Source: an alpha proteobacterium BAL199
GTDB lineage: Bacteria > Pseudomonadota > Alphaproteobacteria > Thalassobaculales > Thalassobaculaceae
Assembly: GCA_000171835.1 (NCBI GenBank)
Contig: ABHC01000001.1
Coordinates: 248,001-312,000 of the forward strand
Length of the DNA: 64,000 nt
Direction: 5' to 3'
The notes beneath the pieces were generated by a model, which did no database searches, was not told the DNA's origin, and saw only the letters and a program-made list of their open reading frames with translations. Both the position numbers and the translations under genes were made by a program. The stretch's first letter is position 1; each line of letters begins with the position of its first letter. Below are positions 17,802 to 26,742 of this stretch, one piece after another.

Positions 17802-18455
17802 CTAACTGGCCTTCACCGCGACGATGAACACGCTCTTTCCCTTTCCGGGCTGCCAGCGCTCGGCGATCCTGAATCCCTGTTCCTTCAGACTGTTCTCCAG
17901 GTCAACGGCGGTGAATACCTTCACCAAAGGAAGCACCCCGAGGAACCGCCCGACTGGCGCGATCAGCTTGAAGCTGCGCATGAAATCCCCGATACACGCG
18001 GTGCTCGTGACGAAGACCCCGCCGGGCTTTAGCAACCCGTGGACTTTCGCGACGACTGCATCCCGATCCTCCAGAAGGTGCAGGATGCTCATGCCGAGGA
18101 CCGAGTCGAAGCCCCCGGTCGGCGCTTCGAAATCGTCGATGGCGGCGCGCAGGAACGCGACGTTGGCGACCCCGCTCGACTCGGCCTTGCGGCGCGCGAT
18201 TCCGACCATCTTGGAAGATATGTCGATCGCCGTGATGCGAGCCACATCGGGCGCCAGGGCAAGGGCTGTGGATCCCGTGCCGCACCCGAACTCCAAGAGC
18301 TCCATGTCGGGACGCAGATAGCTCCGCGTGATCCGTAACTTCCGTTGGTAGGACGCCTCGTCGGCAACGGGTTTCTTTGCATAGCGCTCCGCGATCCGGT
18401 CCCAGAAGCGGGCTGAACGGCGGGTGGCAGTGCTTACTGTGTCGACGGTCGTCAT
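17802..18455 (-). CDS. Class I SAM-dependent methyltransferase
   Basis: 217 residues with motif I LEFGCGTGSTALAL, the acidic loop end ITAIDISSKMV, and GMSILHLLED/LLKPGGVF typical of UbiE/small-molecule methyltransferases. Substrate unknown. It is divergent from the LysR gene across 130 bp, so LysR may control it. It converges on the RES toxin gene. Confidence 0.88.
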   Translation of the reverse strand: MTTVDTVSTATRRSARFWDRIAERYAKKPVADEASYQRKLRITRSYLRPDMELLEFGCGTGSTALALAPDVARITAIDISSKMVGIARRKAESSGVANVAFLRAAIDDFEAPTGGFDSVLGMSILHLLEDRDAVVAKVHGLLKPGGVFVTSTACIGDFMRSFKLIAPVGRFLGVLPLVKVFTAVDLENSLKEQGFRIAERWQPGKGKSVFIVAVKAS

Positions 18456-18585
18456 AGCGCAAGAGTCCTGACACGGTGGCTTTGAAAAGCAGGTTCGTCC
18501 AAGGGCCGGCCTCGGGGAATACGCCGGCTCCTGCTCGTACCTCTTACGGATCCGAATAGAAATTGACTAAACTAGCCTACCTGAT

Positions 18586-19530
18586 ATGCGGTTCTGCATG
18601 GATTGGCGTTCTGTAAAGTTCGACTGGAACCGGGTGAGGGCCTTTCTGGTCACGGCCGAAGAGGGTTCGTTCTCCGCGGCGGCTCGCGCTCTCGGAATGG
18701 CGCAGCCGACCCTCGGGCGTCAGGTCGGCGCGCTGGAGGAAGAACTCGGGGTCGTCCTCTTCGAACGCGTCGGGCGTGGTTTGACGCTTACACAGAGTGG
18801 CCTCGAGCTGGTGGAGCATGCGCGCGCGATGGCCGATGCCGCCGCGTCCGTGTCCTTGACCGCGTCGGGGCAGTCGCAGGCCATCGAGGGGACGGTCCGC
18901 ATTACCGCCACCGAGGTCACGTCGGCGTTCATCCTGCCGGCGATCGTGACCAAGCTGCGCTCGGCCCAACCTGCGATCGAGGTGGAGATCCTGGCGACCA
19001 ACGCCGTACGTGATCTGCGTCGCCGCGAGGCCGACATCGCCATTCGCGCGGTACGGCCAACCGATCCGGACCTGATCGCGCGGAAGCTGATGATCGACAC
19101 CGCTGAGCTTTACGCCTCCGAAGCCTATCTCAGGCGTGTCGGTGAACTCTCGTCGCCTGAGAAACTGTCATGCGCGGAGTTCGTCGGGTTCAACGAGAAC
19201 GAGCCGTTTCTCGATGGTCTGAACGCCCGTGGACTGACCCTGTCCGCGCGGAACTTCCCGGTTCTCTGCGGTCAGCACCTGGTCCAGTGGGAACTGGTCA
19301 AGCAGGGAGCAGGGGTCGGTGTCATGATCTCTCGGGTCGGCGATGCGGAGCCCCTGGTGCGTCGAGCCGCACCGTGGTTCCCGCCCTTCGAGTTCGAGGT
19401 CTGGCTGGTGGCGCATCGAGAGCTCAACACCAGCCGCCGCCTGAGGATCGTGTTCGACTGGTTGACCGAAGAGTTCAGACACCTCCAGAGGTACTCCCCA
19501 AGTTCGACCAGCATTCGTCAGTCCGAATGA
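18586..19530 (+). CDS. LysR-family transcriptional regulator
   Basis: 314 residues. Winged HTH near residues 15-70 (FLVTAEEGSFSAAARALGMAQPTLGRQVGALEEELG) and a LysR substrate domain. The start is either ATG 18586 or ATG 18598 (MDWRSVKFDW, closer to the family N-terminus). A TTGACT at 18563 with a TATGCG 16 bases on would support the second start. The likely target is the divergent methyltransferase. Its 3' end overlaps the AIM24-like gene by 13 bp. Confidence 0.92.
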   Translation: MRFCMDWRSVKFDWNRVRAFLVTAEEGSFSAAARALGMAQPTLGRQVGALEEELGVVLFERVGRGLTLTQSGLELVEHARAMADAAASVSLTASGQSQAIEGTVRITATEVTSAFILPAIVTKLRSAQPAIEVEILATNAVRDLRRREADIAIRAVRPTDPDLIARKLMIDTAELYASEAYLRRVGELSSPEKLSCAEFVGFNENEPFLDGLNARGLTLSARNFPVLCGQHLVQWELVKQGAGVGVMISRVGDAEPLVRRAAPWFPPFEFEVWLVAHRELNTSRRLRIVFDWLTEEFRHLQRYSPSSTSIRQSE

Positions 19531-20228
19531 GTTTGCTTCGGCACCAGTGCGTGCAACGCGAGTGCCAGATCGGCGATCGGTTGGGTCTGTACGACAACCT
19601 TGCCCGGACCGGTGACGTGGGTGACGAACAGGCCCTCGCCACCGAACAGCATGTTCTTGATGCCGCGCTGGATCGAGATGTCGTAGTCGCAGGTGGCCGA
19701 GAATCCGACCAGCGAACCGGTCGACACGGAGATCTTCTCGCCCTTCGCCAGTTGCCGTTCGACCAGGGTGCCGCCGGCCGCCAGGAACGCCCAGCCGTCG
19801 CCTTCCAGCTTCTGCAGGATCAGCCCTTCGCCACCGAACAGCCCGGAGCTGAGACGTTTGGTCAGCGCGATCGAGATTCCGATGCCCTTGGCGCTGGCGA
19901 GGTAGGCGCGGCGCTGGCAGTAGAACGCCCCACCCTCGGCGGCGAGGTCCAGCGGGCGGATCTGGCCGGGCATCGGTGAAGCGAATGATACCGACCGCCG
20001 GGTCCGGCCGGTGTTGGTGAAGAACGTCATGAAGAAGGTTTCGCCTGAGACCTTGCGCAGGATCGAGCCGAAGAACCCGCCGGGCATCTCCGTCGACATC
20101 TCGATGTCCGGTTCCATCATCACCATGGTGCCGGCTTCGGCCTGGACCGCCTCGCCAGGGTCCAGGGTGATGGTCAGCATTGGCGAGAAATCGCCTTCGA
20201 TGGTGTAGTCGATCTCGTCGGCGGCCAT
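19518..20228 (-). CDS. AIM24/TIGR00266 family protein
   Basis: 236 residues with repeated Gly-rich beta strands (FFGSILRKVSGETFFMTFF, GGEGLILQKLEGDGWAFLAAGG, NMLFGGEGLFVTHVTGPG) characteristic of the AIM24 beta-helix fold. Bacterial members have no firmly assigned function. The real start is ATG 20228; the frame continues upstream antisense to nothing recognisable. Confidence 0.9.
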   Translation of the reverse strand: MAADEIDYTIEGDFSPMLTITLDPGEAVQAEAGTMVMMEPDIEMSTEMPGGFFGSILRKVSGETFFMTFFTNTGRTRRSVSFASPMPGQIRPLDLAAEGGAFYCQRRAYLASAKGIGISIALTKRLSSGLFGGEGLILQKLEGDGWAFLAAGGTLVERQLAKGEKISVSTGSLVGFSATCDYDISIQRGIKNMLFGGEGLFVTHVTGPGKVVVQTQPIADLALALHALVPKQTHSD

Positions 20229-20266
20229 GGCATCCTCCGGGTGTCGGTGGCCGGAGGATCGCCCGC

Positions 20267-20569
20267 TCAGATAACCTGGCGCAAGACCGCGACCAGGGCG
20301 ACCGCTCCGAAGATGGCGATCAGCGACGACTGCCGCAGCAGCCCGAGTCCGACGGCGGCGGCAATCGCGACCGGCGCCGCCCAGCCGCCTTCCAGTGCCA
20401 TCGGCGCCAGGATTGCGATGATCACGGCACCCGGCAGGTGCTGCAGCCAACTGCGTACGAATCCGCCTTCCGGCACCAGCCGCATCAGCCAGAACCCACC
20501 GACCCGGGTCAGGTAGGTCACCAGCGCCATGACAAGGATGGCTACAACCGCCTGTGAAACCCCGGTCAT
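20267..20569 (-). CDS. azlD: AzlD-family branched-chain amino-acid exporter small subunit
   Basis: 100 residues, three to four membrane segments, with the AzlD pattern ALVTYLTRVGGFWLMR and LPGAVIIAILAP. It partners with AzlC in exporting branched-chain amino acids. Its ATG overlaps the azlC stop by 4 bp. Confidence 0.9.
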   Translation of the reverse strand: MTGVSQAVVAILVMALVTYLTRVGGFWLMRLVPEGGFVRSWLQHLPGAVIIAILAPMALEGGWAAPVAIAAAVGLGLLRQSSLIAIFGAVALVAVLRQVI

Positions 20570-21312
20570 TTGCGCCTCGCGTCGGCGAACGCGCCGGCCA
20601 GGCTTCCGGCCAAGCCACCGGCGACCACGTGCCAGTAACCGGGCAGAACCATGTGCGACGCCACGGCCACACCGGCGGCGATCGCCCACGGCCAGGCCTG
20701 GGTCCAGCCCGGCCACAGCGGGGTCAGCATCAGCGCGAAGAACGCCGGCACCACGACATCCGCGCCATACACCCTGGGGTCGCCCAGCGCGGCGCCGGCC
20801 AGATGGCCGATTGCCCCGCCGGTGACCCAGCCGAGCCACATGACGACCCCCGAGCCGACCAGGATCGCGGCGTCGCGCTCGCCCTTGCGATGCTCGGACA
20901 TCGACATTGCCCAGTTGGCGTCGGTCATGAACCACAGCGACAGATGGGCGATCGGCGACGGCAACTTAGAGAACCAGGGCCGCAGCGCCGCTCCCATGAC
21001 CACGTGGCGGACATTGATCGCGAAGGTGGCGAGCGCCAGCACCAGGATCGACGGGGCCGCCGACCATAGGTCGAGGGCCGCCATCTGCGAGGCACCCGCG
21101 AACACCGTCATGCTCATCAACACGGTTTCGCCGAACGACAGGCCGGCTTCCCTTGCGAGCACGCCGAACGCCATGCCGAACAGCACGCCGCTGAGTGCCA
21201 GTGGCGTGGCCATCCGGAATCCGCGCACGAAGCCGTCCCAGGTGAACAGGGCGTCGGGCCGGGGGGCGTCGGATTGCGGCGGTGCAGGTGTTTCGGCAGG
21301 GATGTCGGTCAT
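20566..21312 (-). CDS. azlC: AzlC-family branched-chain amino-acid exporter
   Basis: 248 residues from ATG 21312 (MTDIPAE), about six membrane segments. The AzlC pattern FRMATPLALSGVLFGMAFGVLAREAGL, FAGASQMAALDLW, ATFAINVRHVVMGAAL is clear. An in-frame ATG nine codons upstream is less likely. The promoter region facing the CGNR regulator contains a palindrome. Confidence 0.92.
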   Translation of the reverse strand: MTDIPAETPAPPQSDAPRPDALFTWDGFVRGFRMATPLALSGVLFGMAFGVLAREAGLSFGETVLMSMTVFAGASQMAALDLWSAAPSILVLALATFAINVRHVVMGAALRPWFSKLPSPIAHLSLWFMTDANWAMSMSEHRKGERDAAILVGSGVVMWLGWVTGGAIGHLAGAALGDPRVYGADVVVPAFFALMLTPLWPGWTQAWPWAIAAGVAVASHMVLPGYWHVVAGGLAGSLAGAFADARRK

Positions 21313-21348
21313 GGCGTGACCGTATTGCGGGCCGCTCAACCTGTCAAA

Positions 21349-21370
21349 ACCATTTAACCGGTTAAGTGGT
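21349..21370. promoter_or_regulatory. Palindromic operator between azlCD and the CGNR gene
   Basis: ACCATTTAACC (21349-21359) followed without spacer by GGTTAAGTGGT (21360-21370): 11-bp arms with one mismatch, core TTAACCGGTTAA perfect. It is in the 90-bp divergent region, 37 bp from the azlC start and 33 bp from the CGNR start. Likely the binding site of the adjacent CGNR protein (inference). Confidence 0.6.
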
Positions 21371-21402
21371 GAAAATTTCTGGACGTCGGATCAACCAAGC
21401 TT

Positions 21403-21993
21403 ATGATTGTCACCATGACACACCCGGCGGCACCGCTTTCAGGCTACCAACCGATCGGCGGGGCGCTCTGCCTCGACTTCGCGAACACGGTTGATTGGCA
21501 CGATTCCGATCATCCGGTCGAGTTGTTGAACTGCGCCGAGAGTCTGTCGATCTGGGCGCGGCTGGTCGGGACGGATGACGGTGGTGTCGACGACGCCGAC
21601 CTGCGCTGCGCGACCGAGTTGCGCGATGCGGTGTGGGAGGTGCTCCGCGCGGTGGTGGAAGAGGCACCGATCCCGCCGAACGCCGTCGCCGTCCTGAATC
21701 GCAACCTGGAACTGGCGCCTGAACATCGGTCCCTGACGGTCGTCGACAGCGGCGTGGCCTGGTCCGATCGAACGGTGCGAGGTGCGGATGCCTTGCTGGC
21801 CCGCATCGCCCGCTCGGCGGCCGACCTGCTGACCGATCCGGATCGTCTGAAGCGGGTACGGATGTGCGCCGCCGAGGGGTGCGGCTGGCTGTTTGTCGAC
21901 GACAGCCGGGGCGCCCGCCGCCGCTGGTGCTCGATGCAGAGCTGCGGCAACCGCGCCAAGGCTCGGGCGCACTACCGGCGCAAGCAAATTTAA
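21403..21993 (+). CDS. CGNR zinc-finger (ABATE domain) regulator
   Basis: Up to 196 residues (ATG 21415 gives 192). N-terminal ABATE domain with GGALCLDFANTVDWH, and a C-terminal CGNR zinc finger: CAAEGCGWLF...RRWCSMQSCGNRAKARAHYRR. The four cysteines bind zinc and the basic helix contacts DNA. Divergent orientation with a palindrome suggests it controls azlCD and itself. Confidence 0.9.
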   Translation: MIVTMTHPAAPLSGYQPIGGALCLDFANTVDWHDSDHPVELLNCAESLSIWARLVGTDDGGVDDADLRCATELRDAVWEVLRAVVEEAPIPPNAVAVLNRNLELAPEHRSLTVVDSGVAWSDRTVRGADALLARIARSAADLLTDPDRLKRVRMCAAEGCGWLFVDDSRGARRRWCSMQSCGNRAKARAHYRRKQI

Positions 21994-22015
21994 CACAAGT
22001 ATTGTCTTGTGTTAA
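21990..22015. promoter_or_regulatory. Inverted repeat upstream of the VOC gene
   Basis: TTAACACAAG (21990-21999), a 6-base spacer, and its exact complement CTTGTGTTAA (22006-22015). It overlaps the CGNR stop codon. No T-run follows, so operator is more likely than terminator; a TTGTGT/TACATA pair (spacer 15) overlaps its right arm. Confidence 0.5.
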
Positions 22016-22082
22016 TGTATGTCGGGTTACATATCACGATGAGCGGCGTCATTGAGAACGCCATCCGGTAAGGGAGAGTCCC

Positions 22083-22535
22083 ATGTCCGATGCCCCGGTC
22101 GCCCGCGCAGTCGGCTTCAACCACGTAGCACTTGAGGTCGGTGACATCGACGAAGCGCTGGCCTTCTATGGCCGCCTGTTCCAGTTCGAGCTGCGCGGCA
22201 AGGGCGCGACCTCGGCCTTCATCGATCTCGGCGATCAGTTCCTGGCCCTGCAGAAAGGCCGAATCCAGCCGCCCGATCAGGGCCGGCATTTCGGCTTGGT
22301 CGTCACCGACAAGGAGGCGGTTCGGCAGGCGCTGATCGCTAACGGCGTCGAAGTGTTGCCCGGCCGTTTCCTCGACTTCCTGGATCCCTGGGGCAACCGG
22401 ATCGAGATCATCGGCTACGAGAACATCCAATTCACCAAGGCGCCGCATGTCCTGCGCGGGATGGGACTGGGGGACCTCACGAAATCCGACGGCGCGGTCG
22501 CGGAACTGGCGGCCAAGGGAATGGCGCCGGAGTAG
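22083..22535 (+). CDS. VOC (glyoxalase/bleomycin-resistance) superfamily protein
   Basis: 150 residues with a single VOC module: FNHVALEVGDIDEALAFYGRLF, ALQKGR, HFGLVV and FLDPWGNRIEIIGY, which supply the usual His/Glu metal ligands. The specific reaction is not deducible. AGGGAGAG precedes the ATG. Confidence 0.88.
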   Translation: MSDAPVARAVGFNHVALEVGDIDEALAFYGRLFQFELRGKGATSAFIDLGDQFLALQKGRIQPPDQGRHFGLVVTDKEAVRQALIANGVEVLPGRFLDFLDPWGNRIEIIGYENIQFTKAPHVLRGMGLGDLTKSDGAVAELAAKGMAPE

Positions 22536-22567
22536 ATTGCCCCCTCACCAAGTGATGGAGCCGCACC

Positions 22568-22984
22568 TTGGCCTACGACGACAGCAACGTGTTCGCGCGC
22601 ATCTTGCGGGGCGAGATCCCGTGCGCGCGGGTTTATGAAGACGATGACACGCTGGCCTTCATGGATGCGGGCCAGGTCAACCCGGGCCACGTGATCGTGG
22701 CGTCCAAGCACCCCTGCGCGACCATCCTCGACCTGACTGACGATCAGGCGGCTGCACTGTTCCGAACCGCTGCCAAGGTGGCGCGGGCGGTCGATGCCGC
22801 GTTTGCCCCGGCCGGGATCACCATCCTGCAGGCCAACAAACCGGCCGGCTGGCAGACCGTCCCGCACGTCCATCTGCACGTCCTGCCCCGCCACGAGAAC
22901 GACGGCGTCGACGTGGTCTGGCCGCGCAAGGAGCCGGGCATGGAGGCACTGACGGAACTGGCCAGGCGGATCCGGGTGGCATAG
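22568..22984 (+). CDS. HIT family nucleotide hydrolase
   Basis: 138 residues, with FARILRGEIPCARVYEDDDTLAFMD and the histidine triad HVHLHVLPR (His100, 102, 104). HIT proteins hydrolyse or transfer nucleotidyl groups (for example adenosine phosphoramidates). Start TTG 22568: GGAG lies 7 bases upstream and no in-frame ATG is present before the conserved region. Confidence 0.93.
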   Translation: MAYDDSNVFARILRGEIPCARVYEDDDTLAFMDAGQVNPGHVIVASKHPCATILDLTDDQAAALFRTAAKVARAVDAAFAPAGITILQANKPAGWQTVPHVHLHVLPRHENDGVDVVWPRKEPGMEALTELARRIRVA

Positions 22985-23002
22985 CAATGCCGTCCGGACC
23001 TG

Positions 23003-23473
23003 CTATGCCGACGCGTCGTCCCGGTTGAAATCGACCGGGATGATCGCGACCAGGAGAATGCCGACCGACCCGACGCCTCCACGGGTGAACGGCATGATCA
23101 CCCGGTTGTGCTGCCACTCCTCCGCCATGTCCGGCGGTCGCCGGTAGGTAACGAGATGGGTGATCGGCTGGCGGGCTGAGGTGGCTTCGGCGTAGGTGGC
23201 GAGGAAGGCCGGCCGCAGGGCCGCCGGCAGGGCGTCGGGGTCGTCGAGGAAACGCCCGGTCAGGTCCAGGCCGCGTAGCGCGACCACTGCCGTGCCGTAG
23301 ACCCGGGCCCGATAGCGGACTGGATCGCCGACCAGTTCCACAACCACGATGTACGGCAGCAGGTGGCGGAACTCCGACGGGTCGAACGACTCCCACGCTG
23401 GAAGATCATGTTCACCCTTCAGGCGGTGCCAGCAGTCGATCAGGCGCCGCTGCTCCGACAGGCTGTTCTGCAG
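23003..23473 (-). CDS. PAS_5-family protein with no standard start codon
   Basis: The reading frame encodes ...DLPAWESFDPSEFRHLLPYIVVVELV... RYRARVYGTAVVALRGLDLTGRF, a typical PAS_5 (pfam07310) domain. Between the pntB stop (23495-23497) and this domain the frame has no ATG, GTG or TTG; the first (GTG 23345-23347) would remove about 40 conserved residues. CTG at 23473 with GGGGA six bases upstream would give 156 residues, a normal length. The gene is in the same frame as pntB and 21 bp after its stop. Function unknown. Confidence 0.65.
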   Translation of the reverse strand: MQNSLSEQRRLIDCWHRLKGEHDLPAWESFDPSEFRHLLPYIVVVELVGDPVRYRARVYGTAVVALRGLDLTGRFLDDPDALPAALRPAFLATYAEATSARQPITHLVTYRRPPDMAEEWQHNRVIMPFTRGGVGSVGILLVAIIPVDFNRDDASA

Positions 23474-23494
23474 AGTGTTCCCCGTCGGTGAGCG

Positions 23495-24889
23495 TCAGTG
23501 CTCGAGCGCCTTGACGATTTCCTCGCACATCTTCTTGGCGTCGCCGAACAGCATCATGGTGTTGTCCCGGAAGAACAACTCGTTGTCGACGCCGGCATAA
23601 CCCGACGCCATCGAACGCTTCACGAACAGCACGGTCTTGGCCCGCTCCACATCCAGGATCGGCATGCCATAGATCGGGCTGGTCGGGTCGGTCTTGGCGG
23701 CCGGATTGGTAACATCGTTGGCGCCGATCACGAACGCCACGTCGGCCTGCGGGAAATCGCGGTTGATCTCGTCCAGTTCCAGCACTTCGTCATACGGCAC
23801 GTTGGCCTCGGCCAGCAGCACGTTCATGTGGCCCGGCATCCGCCCGGCGACCGGATGGATGGCGTAGCGAACGCTCACGCCGTTCTTCTTCAGCATATCG
23901 CCCATCTCGCGCAGCGCATGCTGGGCCTGGGCGACCGCCATGCCGTAGCCCGGCACGATGATAACCGACGAGGCGTTGTCCATGATGAACGCCGCGTCGT
24001 CGGCGCTGCCGGACTTCACCGACCGGTCGCCGCCCGGCCCGCCGGCTGCCGCCGCGGTCTCGCCGCCGAAGCCGCCGAGGATGACGTTGAAGAACGACCG
24101 GTTCATCCCCTTGCACATGATGTAGCTGAGGATGGCGCCGGACGAGCCGACCAGCGCGCCGGTCACGATCAGCAGGCTGTTCTCCAGGGTGAAGCCGATG
24201 CCGCAGGCGGCCCAGCCGGAGTAGGAGTTCAGCATCGACACGACCACCGGCATGTCGGCGCCGCCGATCGGCAGGATCAGCAGGAAGCCGAGCGCCAGCG
24301 CCACCACGAAGATCAGCCAGAACCCGGTGGACGACTGGTCGACGATCATCCAGCCGATCAGAGCGACCAGCGCGATACCGAGGGCAGCGTTCAGCGGATG
24401 CTGCATCGGGAACACCAGCGGCCGGCCGGTGACCAGACCCTGCAACTTGCCGAACGCGATGATCGAGCCGGTGAAGGTGATGGCGCCGATCGCCAAGCCA
24501 AGCGACATCTCGATCAGCGAGGCGGCGCCGATCGCGCCCGGCTGGCCGATGCCGTAGGCCTCCGGCTTGAAGAACGCGGCGATCGCCACGAAGCAGGCCG
24601 CCAGGCCGACCAGGCTGTGGAACGCCGCCACCAGCTGCGGCAGGGCGGTCATCTGGATGCGGCGGGCGATGACGGTGCCGATGGCGCCGCCGATCACGAT
24701 GCCGAGGATGATCGTCTCGTAGGACAGCACCGAGGGCAGGGCCAAGGTGGTGCCGATGGCGATCACCATGCCGACGATGCCGAACATGTTGCCTTGCCGC
24801 GCCGTTTCCGGCGACGACAGCCCGCGCAGCGCCATGATGAAACAGACGCTGGAGACGAGGTAGAGAAGGGCCGAGATCGTGCCGCTCAT
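23495..24889 (-). CDS. pntB: NAD(P) transhydrogenase subunit beta
   Basis: 464 residues: about nine membrane helices, then the NADP(H)-binding domain III with VIIVPGYGMAVAQAQHAL, HPVAGRMPGHMNVLLAEA, IGANDVTNPAAK and MASGYAGVDNELF. It couples proton entry to NADPH formation from NADH. Third gene of the pnt operon, 16 bp after pntAB. Confidence 0.97.
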   Translation of the reverse strand: MSGTISALLYLVSSVCFIMALRGLSSPETARQGNMFGIVGMVIAIGTTLALPSVLSYETIILGIVIGGAIGTVIARRIQMTALPQLVAAFHSLVGLAACFVAIAAFFKPEAYGIGQPGAIGAASLIEMSLGLAIGAITFTGSIIAFGKLQGLVTGRPLVFPMQHPLNAALGIALVALIGWMIVDQSSTGFWLIFVVALALGFLLILPIGGADMPVVVSMLNSYSGWAACGIGFTLENSLLIVTGALVGSSGAILSYIMCKGMNRSFFNVILGGFGGETAAAAGGPGGDRSVKSGSADDAAFIMDNASSVIIVPGYGMAVAQAQHALREMGDMLKKNGVSVRYAIHPVAGRMPGHMNVLLAEANVPYDEVLELDEINRDFPQADVAFVIGANDVTNPAAKTDPTSPIYGMPILDVERAKTVLFVKRSMASGYAGVDNELFFRDNTMMLFGDAKKMCEEIVKALEH

Positions 24890-24905
24890 CGTGTGTTCCC
24901 CCGCC

Positions 24906-25331
24906 TCACTTCTTCTTCCGGAACATCGACAGCATGCGCTGGGTGACCAGGAAGCCGCCGAAGATGTTGACGCTCGCCAGGATCACCGCGAAGAAGCCCA
25001 TGATCGACGAGAAGTCCATCTGGGCCGGTCCGGCGGCGATCAGCGCGCCGACGATGATCACCGACGAGATCGCGTTGGTGACCGCCATCAGCGGCGAGTG
25101 CAGGGCGGGCGTTACCCGCCACACCACGTAGTAGCCGACGAAGCAGGCCAGCACGAAAACCGTGAGGCCGACCACGGCCGGGTCGATCTGGCTGCCGCCA
25201 TGGCCGGCCGAAGGGACTGCGGCGACCGCCTGCTGTCCGGCGCTGGCCGCCGCCTCGGTGGCCTTGGCGGCAAGCGCCTGGGCCTGCTCGGCGAGCGCGC
25301 GCAATTGATCGGTGAGCGAATTCTCCGCCAT
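24906..25331 (-). CDS. pntAB: NAD(P) transhydrogenase subunit alpha part 2
   Basis: 141 residues. Residues 1-45 are Ala/Gln-rich and precede four hydrophobic helices ([38 protein letters not shown]), the membrane part of the split alpha subunit. The three-gene arrangement is the Rhodospirillum-type enzyme. Confidence 0.95.
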   Translation of the reverse strand: MAENSLTDQLRALAEQAQALAAKATEAAASAGQQAVAAVPSAGHGGSQIDPAVVGLTVFVLACFVGYYVVWRVTPALHSPLMAVTNAISSVIIVGALIAAGPAQMDFSSIMGFFAVILASVNIFGGFLVTQRMLSMFRKKK

Positions 25332-25341
25332 CGTCGCCTCC

Positions 25342-26643
25342 TCAGGAACCCGAGCCAGAGCTGGAAGCCCCGCCGTCCTTGGCCGTCTTGGGTTTCGCCG
25401 CCGGCTTGCGCTTGGCTGCCGCTTTCGGGGCTGCAGTCTTCGTGGCCGCCGCTTTCGCTGGAGCGGCCTTCGGCGCGGCCGCCTTCGGGGTTGCCGCGTC
25501 CTTGTCGAGCGGCAGCTTCAACACCGCCTCGCTGACCACCTTGCCGCCCTTGCAGACCATCGAGGCTTTGACGATCTCGTCGCTCTCTTCGATCTTCAGC
25601 GCCTTGGCGTCCTTGTCGACCAGCGGGGTCAGGAAGTTCACCAGGTTGCGGGCGTACAGCGCGCTGGCGTCGACCGCGATCCGGCTCGGCACGTTCAGGT
25701 GGCCGACGATTTTCACGCCGTGCTTCTCCACAACCTTGCCCGGCTCCGAGAGCGGGCAGTTGCCGCCCTGTTCGACTGCCAGATCGACGATCACCGACCC
25801 CGGCTTCATGGTCTTGACCATGTCCTCGGTGACCAGCACCGGTGCGGCCCGGCCGGGGATCAGCGCCGTGGTGATGACGATGTCCTGCTTCTTGATGGTC
25901 TCGGCAATCAGCTCGGCCTGCTTCTTCTTGTAGCCGTCGCTCATTTCCTTGGCGTAGCCGCCGGAGGTCTCTGCCTGCTTGAATTCCTCGTCTTCGACCG
26001 CGACGAAGGTGCCGCCCAGGCTCTCCACTTGTTCCTTCACCGCCGGGCGCACGTCGGTCGCTGAGACGATGGCGCCCAGGCGCTTGGCCGTGGCGATCGC
26101 CTGCAGGCCGGCCACTCCGGCGCCCATCACCAGGCAACGCGCCGGCGGCACGGTGCCGGCTGCGGTCATCATCATCGGGAATGCGCGCCCGAATTCCGCC
26201 GCCGCGTCCAGCACTGCGCGATAGCCGGCGAGGTTGGATTGCGACGACAGCACGTCCATCGACTGGGCTCGGGTGATGCGCGGCACCATCTCCAGCGAGA
26301 ACGCTGTCACGCCGTGGGCGGCGATCGCCTCCAGCAGCGCGCGGTCCCGGTACGGCTCCAGCAGGGCCACCAGCACCGCGTTCTTCTTCAGGAGCGGAAT
26401 TTCCTCCAGCGACGGCTTGCGGACCTTCACGACGATGTCAGCGTCCGTCAGGGCGTCTCGCGCCGTCTTCACGATGGTGGCGCCAGCCGCTTGATAGGCC
26501 GCGTCGGTGACGGCTGCCGAGACCCCGGCGCCGGACTCGATCTGGACCTCAAGTCCCAGCGCGATGTAGCGCTTTACGGTGTCCGCAGACGCCGCAACAC
26601 GCCGCTCGCCAGGATGCTGTTCCTTGACGATGCCGATCTTCAT
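25342..26643 (-). CDS. pntAA: NAD(P) transhydrogenase subunit alpha part 1
   Basis: 433 residues from ATG 26643 ([26 protein letters not shown]). The NAD-binding domain I is intact ([65 protein letters not shown]). About 50 residues at the C-terminus, after PLDKDA, are Ala/Lys/Pro repeats ([14 protein letters not shown] style) resembling histone-H1 tails. Typical split alpha1 subunits end near 380 residues, so this is an extension, probably a flexible linker. An in-frame codon at 26709 is not needed. Confidence 0.95.
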   Translation of the reverse strand: MKIGIVKEQHPGERRVAASADTVKRYIALGLEVQIESGAGVSAAVTDAAYQAAGATIVKTARDALTDADIVVKVRKPSLEEIPLLKKNAVLVALLEPYRDRALLEAIAAHGVTAFSLEMVPRITRAQSMDVLSSQSNLAGYRAVLDAAAEFGRAFPMMMTAAGTVPPARCLVMGAGVAGLQAIATAKRLGAIVSATDVRPAVKEQVESLGGTFVAVEDEEFKQAETSGGYAKEMSDGYKKKQAELIAETIKKQDIVITTALIPGRAAPVLVTEDMVKTMKPGSVIVDLAVEQGGNCPLSEPGKVVEKHGVKIVGHLNVPSRIAVDASALYARNLVNFLTPLVDKDAKALKIEESDEIVKASMVCKGGKVVSEAVLKLPLDKDAATPKAAAPKAAPAKAAATKTAAPKAAAKRKPAAKPKTAKDGGASSSGSGS

Positions 26644-26742
26644 GGGCTTCCTCGCCTCCCGCAGGATTTCCGCCAAACCATGCCGTTTGCCGACGCCGGG
26701 CGCAAGCAAGCTATTGGCTTGGCAAAATTATTGCCGGTCCGG

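Noticed and set aside
23495-23497. TGA between pntB and the PAS_5 region read as selenocysteine
   Set aside because: No SECIS-like hairpin is evident directly after it, and PntB ends normally at this codon.
23498-24946. 482-codon plus-strand frame opposite pntB
   Set aside because: Low-complexity His/Arg/Asp/Gln composition typical of the reverse frame of a membrane-protein gene.
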